This document shows positions 31,763 to 42,839 of a stretch of 64,000 nucleotides of DNA, piece after piece (positions within the stretch are counted from its first letter, which is position 1; each line of letters begins with the position of its first letter). Where the stretch lies: positions 1 through 64,000 of the forward strand of contig CAICTM010000024.1 in assembly GCA_903772945.1 (NCBI GenBank), written 5' to 3'. Below the pieces are notes generated by a model. The model did no database searches. It saw only the letters and a program-made list of their open reading frames with translations, and was not told where the DNA came from. A program made the translations under genes and the position numbers. The stretch comes from Seminavis robusta (taxonomy: Eukaryota; Bacillariophyta; Bacillariophyceae; Naviculales; Naviculaceae).

Positions 31763-33362
31763 ACTGTTTGCCTTCAAACAAACGGGGACGACCCTTTCAA
31801 CTGACAGATGCACTAGCTAGAGTTGCGCATACCCACCAGAGCAGACTCGCAAATCCAAAAGAAAGAGGAATAGAACACTGTAAATTAGTCATGAGTACAT
31901 CCATTTCACTGAGGCAATCTTTGCGCCGTAGATTGAAACACAAAAGAAAGATGCGATCCACTATGCAGGAGGTTTGACCGATTTGTCCCGCGCTTGCTTT
32001 GCTCTGTCGCGAGCTTCGTGGCATGGCTGCATTGGCAACTGAGTTCCCTTACGAACATGCATGCAAAGAGACGATCCGCGCTACATTGCTCGCTCCGACT
32101 GAACAAGCTACTCGGGCTGACACAGTACTAGTAGCAGCAATGACACCTTCAGGTACCGGCATCCTCATGCACCACAATCGCCCTCTACCGGTACTAGGGT
32201 GTCACCCAGTGTGCCTTCCCAGGTCAATGCCAAGTGCGAGGCAGCCTGGATACGAAACTAGAGCGAGGTTGGAAGCTGCCTTACAGGTATGGTGGTTTTG
32301 GTGCTCTACAACATCCAGTCTCTATGACTGACTAAAAAGATGGAATTTGGAAGCAGGTTGGAGTTGCATCATGTGAGGCAGCCGAGTGATCTTTTTAATA
32401 ATTGTCGAGTTCAAGCATGGGCACTGTACCCGTAGCAACCAAGCAGATCTTGGTGCTGAACACATACGGTACATACTTTTGGGGGGTAGTAGTTTATCAA
32501 AAGAAGGTTTTTATCTAAAAATTGAACCCAAACTGAACCATCAGAACCCCTCTGCCGCAACCTTTACGGTAGCCAGCTGGATATCGTGTTCTCTGGTAAT
32601 AACAATTGTGGTGCCAAGTTGTGTGAAGGAGCCACTACATCTATTCATAGCAGTGCTAGCTAGCTAGTGTGATCCGGTGATGAAAAGCAGTGTAAAAGTG
32701 GCGAAAGTTTGGATGGCTCGATAGCTAGCAGAGCTGGGGAGGCATCGGTAGTCTTTCAAAAAAGCCAAACGAAACCGGGTGGTAAACTGGCAAGGTCTGG
32801 GTGTCTGGGCCAAGTCACAAGTCACAAGGAAGCCAATGACCATGATTAGACTTCCTACTCAGAGTACGGTAGTACGGAAAGTGCGATTTAATTAACTTCA
32901 GTTTACTAGTTTACTCGTTTACTCTACGTACTCAGAATAGAGGTCTTTGGCGATGGGCAAATGTTGCTATTTTAAAATATCACTGTAGTGTACCCGAGTA
33001 GATACCGTAGCAATGGATAGCTTGGGTTGGTAGACTAGCTTGCTTTTAAGTTTTTGGCGAAAAATGAATCCAATTTTCTGCTTTTGCTGGTAGTTTTCGA
33101 TTGGATTGCATTGGATTGCATTGAATTGGATTGCATTGCATTGAATTATTATTTACTATATAAATAACAGTACCTTCATGTGTCCAAATGAATCCAATCC
33201 AATCCAATCCAATTCAAACCAATCCAATCCAATGAATCTATTTTTTAGCGAAATTGAAACATTTATCATTCAACTGACATTAGTCAAAAAGTTCTATATA
33301 ATACAATGTAACGGTAACTCTACCGGTACCAGTACTCCTACTGCAGTAACCAATCCAGTGTA
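31763..33362. other. Spacer with TTGGA/TCCAA arms
   Basis: Mostly unremarkable. At 33100-33238 complementary arms built from GGATTGCATT/TCCAATCCAA words face each other. No gene supported. Confidence 0.5.
33100..33238. repeat. Imperfect inverted simple repeat
   Basis: The left arm 33100-33148 consists of ATTGGATTGCA-like units. The right arm 33187-33238 consists of AATCCAATCCA-like units. They are mutually complementary, separated by about 38 bp that is AT-rich. Could fold into a long imperfect hairpin. Confidence 0.75.
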
Positions 33363-33858
33363 CAGTCAACACTCACTAAAGTTCCACCCCCCAGCATTAA
33401 GAAAAAAACGGAACTTAGCTGAATTACGGAACTTTAGATCTTTGGAGCCCCATATCGGCCCGTTCGTGGTCTTAGGACCCACTTGGGGTGGCTCCTGTCA
33501 TATTCTATTGTTGTTGGGGGAAAAAGGAGAGATAAGCGGTCTTGGGGTGGAAGTGCTTTGCTCCTATGTGTGGTGTCTGTATTGTGTTGGACCAGTAGAA
33601 CATGCTATGTGGCTAGCTAGCTAGTTTCGAGCTCTCCAAGATGCCTGTCATGAAAGATAGATGAAGAAACTTCATATATGTATAAATGAACAATCTGAAT
33701 GCTGGGTCCTAATTGGCAGCACTGTCTCAAACTGCCACAAAGCACATTCACTTGTCAGTCATGAGAACTAGTGACTCTGGGGGGGGGCAGCCCTGAAAAA
33801 GAGGAACTTTGTGGAGTAATGGAACTTAAGAAAACGGAACTTAAGTGAGTGTTGACTG
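33363..33858. mobile_element. Tc1/mariner-type MITE with TA target duplication
   Basis: The left end TA|CAGTCAACACTCACTAAAGT and the right end read inward TA|CAGTCAACACTCACTTAAGT match over 23 bp with one mismatch, flanked by TA on both sides (33361-33362, 33859-33860). The 496-bp interior has no transposase. It contains several GGAACTT words as imperfect internal repeats. Start CAGT, TA target and size fit a non-autonomous mariner-like element. Confidence 0.88.
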
Positions 33859-34153
33859 TAGCGCCATGTGCAAGTTTGCTCATCCCCTTTCAAGAACCCT
33901 CTCAAAACATAGATTTAGAATTTCATCGACTGAAAGTCATTCTTCACAAACACAATAACTCCGAGTTTCACCCAGACGAACCCAGGATCCTCATTGCCTC
34001 ATTCATGCGGAAGATCACCTCTTACATGTACTAGTACCTCCAACTTCTCGAAGATTACTCATCTCATTATTCCCAAGAGGTTTCCTCTTTTTCTTAAAAA
34101 AAAACTACTCCACTCCCTTGAAAAACGAAAAATTGTCTTCGTATTATTGCACA

Positions 34154-34498
34154 ATGGGCAACTCCAAATCAAGTCTCGCGTACGAACAGTCCATCTTGGA
34201 GGCTGCAATCCTTGAGTCCAATGTAATCCACAACCCAGGGTTGTCGTACCGTGAGACCTCATCTTCCCCTGATGAGATTGGAGAGGCGTTGGTGGCGGTG
34301 ATGAATGGCAACGAGGACGAAGAAGTGCTAGGCAAGATTTCCAAGTATCAGGAGCATCGAAAGGAGATGAGGAGCAGTACTGCATGCAGGGGCGTCAGGG
34401 CGAGGCTAAGTGCCAGCGTCAACAGCAACGAACGGCCCCCTGTGCGAAGCATCCGTATTCCTAATCCTCCGGTTGGCTCGAGAAGATCATCCGTTTGA
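34154..34498 (+). CDS. Myristoylation-motif small protein, divergent paralogue 4
   Basis: Single exon, 114 residues. The ATG at 34154 opens MGNSKSSLAYEQ. The middle is less basic than in the other copies (SSSPDEIGEALVAVMNGNED, then EEVLGKISKYQEHRKEM) but keeps the two-helix pattern with an acidic turn. The end motif PPVRSIRIPNPP corresponds to PPIRTISV of its neighbours. The C-terminal tail is basic (GSRRSSV). The most divergent of the four copies. Predicted N-myristoylated. Function unknown. Confidence 0.75.
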   Translation: MGNSKSSLAYEQSILEAAILESNVIHNPGLSYRETSSSPDEIGEALVAVMNGNEDEEVLGKISKYQEHRKEMRSSTACRGVRARLSASVNSNERPPVRSIRIPNPPVGSRRSSV

Positions 34499-34716
34499 TT
34501 CTGATTCATTCTGCGAACGGAGCTACTTATTAACAGATCATTGCAGGTGTATATGTCTTGGAGGCATATAACCACTTCAGCAATTTGCCAGCCGCAGGTT
34601 CACACAGCATCACAACCTAACTAACTAATACAATAATGCATTCATATCCCACAGTTTAGATATCCCAACCAAGATATTCACTTTTGCTAAGACCAGTGAC
34701 GTGTCCCCCACTTCTT

Positions 34717-35760
34717 TCATAGCATTGCAATCATCCTTGTAGAATCGTCGTCGTATTCTTCTTCGTCGTCCATTGTAAGACTCTCGTCGTCAATGTCAAC
34801 CATCTCTGTAGCAGCATCCGAGCAGGACCGTAGTTCTTCCACTGTGGTCGTGATCGTTTGTGAACCATCCGGGTGCGTGATCTCCTTGATCGTTTTCCGC
34901 ACATCAGGGCCATTGACAATGGTGGTCTTGATCTTTTCTCTGCCTGGTCGTTGAGGTTCCCTCATTGTGTATTGTTCCACCTTGCGACTGCTGCTTTTGC
35001 TCCTCGTGCTTCGGTCAGGTGTGTAATGGCTGGGGCGGCTGCTGGCTCGACTATGCTTGGCACTGCTGTAGCGCTGCTGCTGTTGCTTGGAATGATTCGT
35101 TTGCCCATGACGATCACGGTGGCGCTGATATTGATCAAGGTGACGGTTGCGAGGATCTTTGCTTCCGACTCTACCACCACTCTTGACCACCCGGACATTG
35201 TTGCCTGTCCCGTAAAGTTGGAACACGGGGTGCTCAGGAGGTGTCACCATGCTCATCAATGTGGTCATGAGAATAATGGATACCAAATTAAAAATGGCAA
35301 CAACACCCGCACCTCCGGGGGTGCAGGTGGCAGGGACGGTTCCTTTGTCCTCGTCTAATTCATCCACAACCTCGGAACAAAACTTGGAAGCGAACACGGC
35401 AAATGTCAAAAGCTGACAAAGAAAGGAACTGGGTAGCAGTACTCGGATAAAATGATAGATTGTTGATGTCCCACGCTCCAAGAAGAATTCCACCAGTGCC
35501 AGTCCCAGAAAGATGGAGGCGATAAAAATTACCAGCACAATCCCAAAGGCTTGGGCAGTCTTGATGGAGGCACCCAATTCCATGGAACTGGGATAAGGGA
35601 TGCAACCCTGGACATTTCCATCAATGTCGTAGACGGGTGTCGTGAATAAGCCCCAAGCATAAATATGGGCATCAGGGTCGTCTATGGCTCCTGAAAGTAC
35701 AAAGGTGCATCGTTGTATCGAATAAGCAGATAAGACCACCGAAGCCAAAGCGGAAACCAT
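34717..35760 (-). CDS. Multi-pass membrane protein with basic, disordered C-tail
   Basis: First ATG of the open frame is at 35760 (MVSALASVVLSAYSIQRC); the upstream frame lacks an ATG but a further 5' exon is possible. 347 residues. About four hydrophobic helices lie in the first 170 residues, with an ectodomain loop after the first (GAIDDPDAHIYAWGLFTTPV, with Cys). This is the topology of claudin-like or tetraspan proteins, without their signature motifs. From about 180 the chain is Arg/Ser/His/Gln-rich, then has an acidic end (DDEEEYDDD). No known family. Sited between the small-protein family and the MgtC gene. Confidence 0.7.
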   Translation of the reverse strand: MVSALASVVLSAYSIQRCTFVLSGAIDDPDAHIYAWGLFTTPVYDIDGNVQGCIPYPSSMELGASIKTAQAFGIVLVIFIASIFLGLALVEFFLERGTSTIYHFIRVLLPSSFLCQLLTFAVFASKFCSEVVDELDEDKGTVPATCTPGGAGVVAIFNLVSIILMTTLMSMVTPPEHPVFQLYGTGNNVRVVKSGGRVGSKDPRNRHLDQYQRHRDRHGQTNHSKQQQQRYSSAKHSRASSRPSHYTPDRSTRSKSSSRKVEQYTMREPQRPGREKIKTTIVNGPDVRKTIKEITHPDGSQTITTTVEELRSCSDAATEMVDIDDESLTMDDEEEYDDDSTRMIAML

Positions 35761-36296
35761 GATAATCGTCCTACTCGAAGTAGCGTACAAAACAGAGGAC
35801 GGTGAGTTTCGCCCCAAAGCAAATAACAATGGTACAGTAGTGAACAGTGCCGTATCAACCGTACCTAAGTCGACTTTGAGTTTGATGGCTGTGGATACAA
35901 AGGAACGCCATGGTCTAGATTGACAACAGACCAGAACACAGACTCGACTCTGGCCTTATCTCAAAGAAGCAGAGGTTGGCAGAAACAGATAGTTGCGATG
36001 CCACTGCATGAGCTCTACAAACTTTCAGGAGTTTGGAAGTCGCTCTCCTTCACTCTTACGGGGATAACTTTGACGACGACAAGAACGCCATAAATTTTTG
36101 GGGTTCGACAAAATAAGAGCCGAATCGTGTGGGCGCAGATTTGCGCCCGGCGCTCGGGAGCTCTGCGATGGAACCAGAGGAAGCCGTTCAGCACCAAGGC
36201 AAGAAGGCAACAAACAACGAAGTCAGCACCAACAAACAAGCAGTCAGGTTACCTGGAGTACATGTATGCATAGGAGATTAGTTAACTCGAGGCAAA
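35761..36296. other. Divergent promoter region
   Basis: Lies between the minus-strand membrane protein and the plus-strand MgtC gene. It contains a GC-rich patch (GCGCCCGGCGCTCGGGAGC near 36137). No gene seen. Confidence 0.5.
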
Positions 36297-37178
36297 ATGG
36301 CAATAGACAAAGAGCACAGGTACTTTACAGAGTTCACGTGCTCCAAGGCACTTCTGTACTCGATAGCTTCGATCTATGTGTTGGCGGCCTGTTGCATCGT
36401 GATGATACAACCCTTCCTTACGATCCCATGTCACTACATACCTGATGGCACCGAACCCAAAACAGCGAATGTCATGTACATATACAATCCATGTCGCTAC
36501 AATCGCTATCCCATCTTGCTAGGGTTGACAGAAGAGGAATGTATATTTGGGCGGCGCCTAGTGTGGGCAGTAGTGCTGGGGTGTTTGATTGGTTGGGAAC
36601 GGAAACAGGCAGACAGGCCCGCTGGCATACGTACCATGTCACTGGTGGCATTGGGATCTTGTCTCTTTAGCATATGCAGTGCATTTGCCTTCTTATCTAG
36701 TCCAATGGCTTGGGATGCTTCACGTGTCAGTGCGGCAATCCCATCCGGAGTCGGATTTTTGGGATCCGCGCTCATTTTCAAGAACAAAGATGACGAAAAC
36801 AATAATCATGAAGTTCATGGCTTGACCACAGCTGCATCGGTATGGCTATCTGCTGCCGTTGGAATTGCATGTGCTGGCGGAATGTACTTTGTTGCAAGCC
36901 TGAGTACAGCCATCATGTTGGTGTTGCTGCGTTTCGGACCACGCACCAATTTTCCACCGGGTGATGATGATGATGATGATGAGTCAATCGATGATGAAGA
37001 TGAGACGGAGGTGGGCGAAGCTATTGCAAACATCAATGCCAAGAAAATATACCAATCCATTGATCCAGAAAAGCAGCCAATCATGACGCGAGAAATTCGC
37101 CCCAGCTTGAGCAACAGCCAGCGATCCAGTGCTGCAAAACGAACATCCACTCGCCTCCCTCGTCCTAGTTTAATTTAA
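36297..37178 (+). CDS. MgtC/SapB-family membrane protein
   Basis: Single exon, 293 residues, ATG at 36297. An N-terminal helix (about 20-40) and a Cys-containing loop precede the MgtC core. The core begins LVWAVVLGCLIGWERKQADR, then PAGIRTMSLVALGSCLFSI, the RxAGIRT-type signature of the family, followed by AAIPSGVGFLGSALIF and helices to about 215. The C-tail is acidic then basic and probably cytosolic. In bacteria MgtC aids survival at low Mg and modulates ATP synthase; in algae the role is unknown. A partial broken copy lies directly downstream. Confidence 0.92.
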   Translation: MAIDKEHRYFTEFTCSKALLYSIASIYVLAACCIVMIQPFLTIPCHYIPDGTEPKTANVMYIYNPCRYNRYPILLGLTEEECIFGRRLVWAVVLGCLIGWERKQADRPAGIRTMSLVALGSCLFSICSAFAFLSSPMAWDASRVSAAIPSGVGFLGSALIFKNKDDENNNHEVHGLTTAASVWLSAAVGIACAGGMYFVASLSTAIMLVLLRFGPRTNFPPGDDDDDDESIDDEDETEVGEAIANINAKKIYQSIDPEKQPIMTREIRPSLSNSQRSSAAKRTSTRLPRPSLI

Positions 37179-37207
37179 AGCTCCTGCTTTGCATGTCTAC
37201 TGCTAGA

Positions 37208-37588
37208 TACTGTCATCAGCTGCAGAAAACTGAACGGCGCTGCAATGGATTTGCCTTCTTATCTGGTCCAATGGCTTGGGATGCTTCGCGTGTCAGTGCG
37301 GCAATCCCATCCCGAGTCGGGTCCTCATTTTCAAAAACAAAGATGAAGAAAGCAATAATCATGAAGTTCATGGCTTGACTGTGGCTGCACCGGTATGGGT
37401 ATCAGCTGCCGTTGGAATTGCATGTGCTGGTGGCTTGTACTTTGTTGCAAGCCTGAACTCAGCCATAGTACAGCCGTCATGTTGGTGTTGCTGAATTTCG
37501 GACCACCCACAAATTTTCGGTTGGGTGATAGAATGTTTTTCGGTTGGGTGATAGAATGTGTACTGTCATCAGCTGCAGAAAACTGAAC
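37208..37588 (+). pseudogene. Broken partial copy of the MgtC gene
   Basis: 37241-37525 repeats the 3' half of the upstream gene (from GGATTTGCCTTCTTATCT through CATGTGCTGGTGG to AATTTTC) at roughly 90 percent identity by eye. It has lost bases in the GVGFLGSAL segment and carries stops (for example a TGA after CATGGCT). The block is bounded by two copies of a 28-bp segment (CATCAGCTGCAGAAAACTG) at 37208-37235 and 37561-37588. A 23-bp tandem (TTTCGGTTGGGTGATAGAAT) lies at 37515-37558. Local tandem duplication followed by decay. Confidence 0.85.
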
Positions 37589-37957
37589 CAGACTGCATTG
37601 GTAGCCGACGCCACGTCGGAGTACCTGTGACCGCTTTGAGTTCCGCGTTGTTGATGGGGCAGCACCCTTCGAAGACGGGTCGGGAGAAATTGAATAGAAT
37701 CGAATCATTATTTGAAGCTGGCGTGCCGGTACCGCCCGTCGTTGGAATTCTCGCGCACCCAGCCATGAATAAAACTAACTTCAGAGGATTCTTTTCTGGT
37801 ATTGCAACCGCGTCTTAGGGTTGTCGGTGGCTTCTGCCTCTGAAGCGCGAATGCTCTGGAATTACTGCCCCGCTCATCAAATCGGTGCAGCTCTCGTCCG
37901 ATTCCTCGTATCAAGCGCCAAGTCTGAGATGGCTTTTAGTGCATTTGATTTACCTAG

Positions 37958-40900
37958 CTATACCCATATGGTCGTTACCACTGATTGTGATTCATTGAAT
38001 AGTTCTGAATTCCGATAATCAGATTCCGCCGTGGACACTTGCGACATCCTCGGTGCGACGGCAACATTTTCCGGTTGGAGCTGCTGCCAGAAGAGAGCAC
38101 ACTTCGATGCCGCCATGCCGACGCAAGCAGCACAATTCGATGCCACAATGTCAAAAAGGTAGGTTGGATTGGATGGCCCGATGCAGTCGACCAAGACGAC
38201 AAAGACTACAAAGCAACCAATCGTAGCCTGAATAATGGTGAAGAGCAAAACCAGCGAGAAAAGCCGCCAGAAATAGATCACGGAAAACAGCATCATAGCT
38301 GCACCAGCAACTGTTGTAATGCCAGCAGCCAAGATAGAAGGCCCCAGGTGAATCAAAGCGTGTTTAGTTCGGGTACCACGATCCGTGTCCCCAGGAAGTT
38401 CGGTGTATGCATGACTGAAATGCAACACAAAATCAGCTGACAAACCAATAAGAATCGTAAAGCAAATGCTCTCACTGCAAGCAATTACGGCATTGGTAAG
38501 AAAAGGTGGTTGAAAGACAGAGAAACTCATCTCAACATGCTGCACTTACAGAAATCCAAGGGTCCAGCCTGCCAAAACCATCATCGCGGTCACAGACACC
38601 AAGACATAGGCCACACTGATCGCGGAGAATATTGTCACACTCAGCGATCTGGAAGAAAACAGGATCACCAAAGCAGCAACAGCAATGGCAATGGCTCCTG
38701 ACCACCGTGCTGTTTGAGACACAGCATTGTTAGTGTCCCAAAACAAGTAATCGAGTTGAGAGAAAAAGCTCCTTTCAACTCCAACAGGTGCATGTTTGCG
38801 GTCTTCATCCATCCACGCTTCAACAAGATGCCACTCCTTTCCGACGATGGCATCTTCATTGTCGAAACGAATCCGACTTTTGAAGCCAATAAAGATGATC
38901 TTGACGACCCCATCCAAAGACAGAATATTACTGATTTCCTCTTCTTGGGCCCAGCTCGAAAGACACGGATGAAATGTGTCTTCTTCGAGAGGTATTGCAG
39001 TTGCTCCATTGCAGTTTTCTAAATATGTCTCGCTCTGAACGTCCTCAGGAAGACTCGACTGTTGTTGCAACCAGTCATCAAAGTCAGTGATCGAGCAGCC
39101 AGGATCTATGCCTTCTTGTACCCTTTCAGCAAACTCTTGCTCAAAGAATCTTGCGCAGTAGTCTCTCAGGTAGATTTGCGCTGCCTTGGAGGAGGGTTCA
39201 AAGCTGTCGTCCAAGACCAGTTCTGTCCAGGTGTATGGGTCTAACTTATCCCCAGTGTCGGCAGGCTTGACACCCCAAATTACATTTCCTTCTTCTCCAA
39301 AATTAGAAAGCAGTGCGCTGTACAGCAGCTCTGGTCGCCATGATCTTGCTTTTTCATATTCCACAGAACCCACGAGAACTTGAACATCAAACGATGAATC
39401 TGGCGGTCTTAGCTGTGATGCAATATAACCACAGACCAAAATGGCGGCCAGTGAAAGTACAAAGAGGATCCATCTGCATTTGTGAATGCAGTTGTAATAA
39501 CCAAGAAGGATGCGTCGAATCAAAGGAACATTCTGCGGATCGCCCAATTCACAACAGTTGTTATCTTGGTCAATCACCGTCACGGCGGTTTCCCGCTTGT
39601 CCTTTGCAAGGTCCATGTCATCCGTTTCTTCATCCTTCTCTTCTCCCACTGGTTTCGCTTTTTCAATAGCAGGTGGCACGGCTAGTCCTTCCTCGGTTGT
39701 GCTACGCTTCGAACAGTGCAAGTCCATAAAGTAGTTTCGCTGATGCCGATAGCTGTCGTAGATGCAGAGACAGGGGAACATCACCAAACAATCCAGTATG
39801 TAATCTACCTGTAAAGTCATCGACGCAGGCACAATGAATTGGTTAGTCTAGATTGATTGATGACAGGTGTCTTCGCGACACGCACAGCGCAACATGACTG
39901 ACTTACCGAAATGAGAAGGCCACAGAAGATACCAAAGAGTTTGACGGGGAGGACAGGGCATATCCCAGAGCCAAAAAAGGCAATGGCTGTAGTTGCAGTG
40001 GTCAAAACCATGGCTCGTCCAGCGCCTGGCAATGCATTTCCAGCGACATCTTCGGTGGTGGCATGGGGATGGTCCAATCGCTCGTTCTTCCACTTATCGA
40101 CAGCTACGAAAACCTGTCTCGGAAGAGAAAACACACATTGGTTAGTTAGTTGGTTGAGCGCGAGAGAGAGCATTTAGTCTTTCATTGGGTGTGTGTTCAC
40201 ATCCACTTACGTGATCTGCTCCAAGGGCAAAGGCGACAAAAACGCCCACCAAGTTTAGAAAGGGGAAGAACGTGATGCCTCCGAGAAATCGGTAAATGCT
40301 GTATGCCAGTGGGAAACTGAGTGCAATTTGTATGATACCAATCAACGTCAAAAAGGGAGATCTGGTGTGTATCATCATGGCAGTCGTCGTGACAATGACA
40401 GAACCGGCACACCAGAACAGATTCTGAGGCCCAGTGTTGACAGCATATAGTTCCATAAACTTCATCAATTGAGAGTCATAGGCAACTTCAATGTTATCAC
40501 TGTCGCCCCGACCCAAGCCGTCCCGGAGCTCATATATTTCTTCCAAGTCTTCTCCTTTGGTGACAAAGATCGAGCTGGTGTAGGAGACTCGTCCCGTTTG
40601 ATCGAATAAGTCATCCACTAGCACCGGTGAAAACACGGTGGGACAGGGGCCACGGTCTTCCACCAACTCGTTAACGTCTTTGGCACTTCTCAAGTGAGCG
40701 ACACATTGCTTCCATTCTTCTTCTGTTTCGGCCTGGAACGGAGCCCAAGCGTCCGCCAACTGGGAGCAGTTCATCCCGAATCCGTCTCTCACCGTGAAAC
40801 GTGCATAGAGTACGACACTAAAGGGAGGGAGGCACTGTTGATTGTCGCACCCATGGCAGAGTCCGTTTTCGTGGAGCACGGCTTGGGTCTGTTCTTCGGC

Positions 40901-41719
40901 CTCGCAAATCGTTTGTAGGAGGTCTGGATCCAGAGCCGACGCGTTGCTGTCCTTGACTTGCCAGACAGGCCACAGCTTGTGTTTAACGATAAAGTCTGGC
41001 TTTGCGTACATTTCTACATCACAGTGGGACCATAGCTCAGTAAGGGATGTCGGACTGATGGGACCACTAAAGATCGCATCGTCGTTGTCTTGCTCTTCTT
41101 CTTCTTCTTCCGCAGTAGTAAGTGTCGTAATGTTGCTCATGCCGTCTTCACTAGTGTTGGTGAAGGTCTCGTTCGTGTCGCTGACTGTGACAGCCACACT
41201 GCCACCACCGTCGTCCGTTACGGAGGTCGGTCGACAGCCCTGTTGCCATCCGCACTGGACCGTCGTCGTAAGGTCCCGCCACGCAGCGCTATTGTTCTTG
41301 CTGGCTAGATCATATCGGTTCTTCTTGACCAGCATCAGTTGACTCTGTCGATCCGATATCAGAGTACCGCGACTGGGCCATCCCAGATTGTCAAAGACTA
41401 CATGGAAGTCTCCTAATAACATGCCAGCCACAGATAGGCCCACGGCCCCCAGCAGTGCGGTCCAGAGATATGTGTGGGGCCATCGCGCTACTCGACGGGC
41501 TTGCCGTTGTAGGAAATCGTATTGAGGTGCCGATATTGTCGACGCCGTTGCGGTGTCATCATCATCGTCGAATACGGTCTTTGTTGGCGATAGCGGTATA
41601 CTTTTTTTCAGCGGTTGTTCTGATTCCATGATTGCAGCAGAAGTGTCAAGGGCTGTCTCTTGTGCCACTCGTTTGTTGCTCATGTTGTTGTTGTCGCTAG
41701 TGCTGTCGCCGTTGCTCAT
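37958..41719 (-). CDS. Patched/Dispatched-type RND protein with sterol-sensing domain
   Basis: Four exons were inferred: 41719-40211, 40113-39907, 39808-38550, 38474-37958. All have GT-AG junctions and closed phases, giving 1163 residues. The first in-frame ATG is at 41719; ATGs at 41683 and 41629 are alternatives. Topology is two RND halves. Helix 1 is near 90-110, followed by a large Cys/Asn-rich ectodomain, five helices with the sterol-sensing pattern (LGADHVFVAVDKWK; TTATTAIAFFGSG), and a cytosolic loop. The second ectodomain is followed by GFLESICFTILIGLSADFVL and HFSHAY, the Patched second-half signature. The family moves sterols or lipids, driven by ion gradients, in plasma or endomembranes. 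Substrate here unknown. Confidence 0.9.
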
Positions 41720-42839
41720 GTTGTTGTTGCTGTTGCTGGGTATATTATTAACAAGTTCAGCACGGAACAAAAGAACTCCTTCTAATGAGCCCTCTGTGCA
41801 AAAGTCTTCTACCGTACTATGCAGCCAGGTAACCACGAGGGTATCAAGTGGTTTGTAAAGTAAGTGTAAACCATTCGGTTCGCCTGTCTTGCTGCATCGC
41901 AACCAGTGTGAAGGTTTTCAGTAGAAACACTGCCGTAAAACCAAGCCGTTAGGAGACAAAACGATGGTTTTGCATGCAAATTCCAATTTCAAAAAGACAA
42001 AATTATTCCAACGACCATTATGGGGAATGTACCAAAGCTGCATGGCTGCAGTTTTCTTAAATCCTCTGAGCGCTCAAGAAACACACAATAAGTATTTGGT
42101 GTTAGAGGCCTAATATTCGGACAAATTTGTTTGTTCGTGCTTACCGCTTTACTAGGTGACTGACCTGGCAACTTAAGTTTTGTTTTCTACTTGTCGAAGA
42201 AACACCCGTTCGGAAGCAACAGCTTTATTAAACAATATAACAGCCATTGTCGTGGCAGTTTGAGGATTTAATGTTAATCCATTTAAGTAGTTCATTCATT
42301 TTCACAAAATAAATTTAGGTTTTACGAAACCTACTATATTTACCATTTTCGAGGTGGATTTTCGCCGCGTCACGCCAAAATTGTTAGCGATCGCGTAATG
42401 TTGCCTGCGATGCAAAAACAACACAGGTCATTGCTTCGACTATTTACATGTATTTCCTTGTAGCCAAGACTCTAAGCCAGCGGGGCAGATCAATCTGGTC
42501 TTTAGAGATTGCAAAAGAAGTCATTGATATTCAGTCCGCCATGACCGAGTCATTTACAGGTGACGTTGTTTTTATGGCAGACCTGGGTCGGAGATCTGGG
42601 TAAAGGACGGTTACTACCAGTTCAGTAGGAAATTTCGATACAAGACTTGGTAAGAACTGTACCACGGTACGTCAGCAGAAGTCACCAAAAATGTCATACA
42701 AGACTTCGAGAGTTATTCGTTGAGGTGCGTCGTACCTCATTCAAATGGAAGTCACTCACATTTTGAATCCGTAGAGGTTCGCGACATTGAAGCATTGGTG
42801 GGAGCCAACAGTTGAATCTATCACTGCAACTACAAAACA
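41720..42839. other. Spacer upstream of the Patched-like gene
   Basis: AT-rich patches at 42180-42350 (for example TTTAAGTAGTTCATTCATTT). No domain-bearing frame. Confidence 0.5.

Noticed and set aside
33178-33624. Open frame of 148 codons
   Set aside because: Runs from a simple repeat into the MITE; not a gene.
36098-36445. Open frame overlapping the MgtC start
   Set aside because: Other frame of the MgtC gene and its upstream region; no domain.
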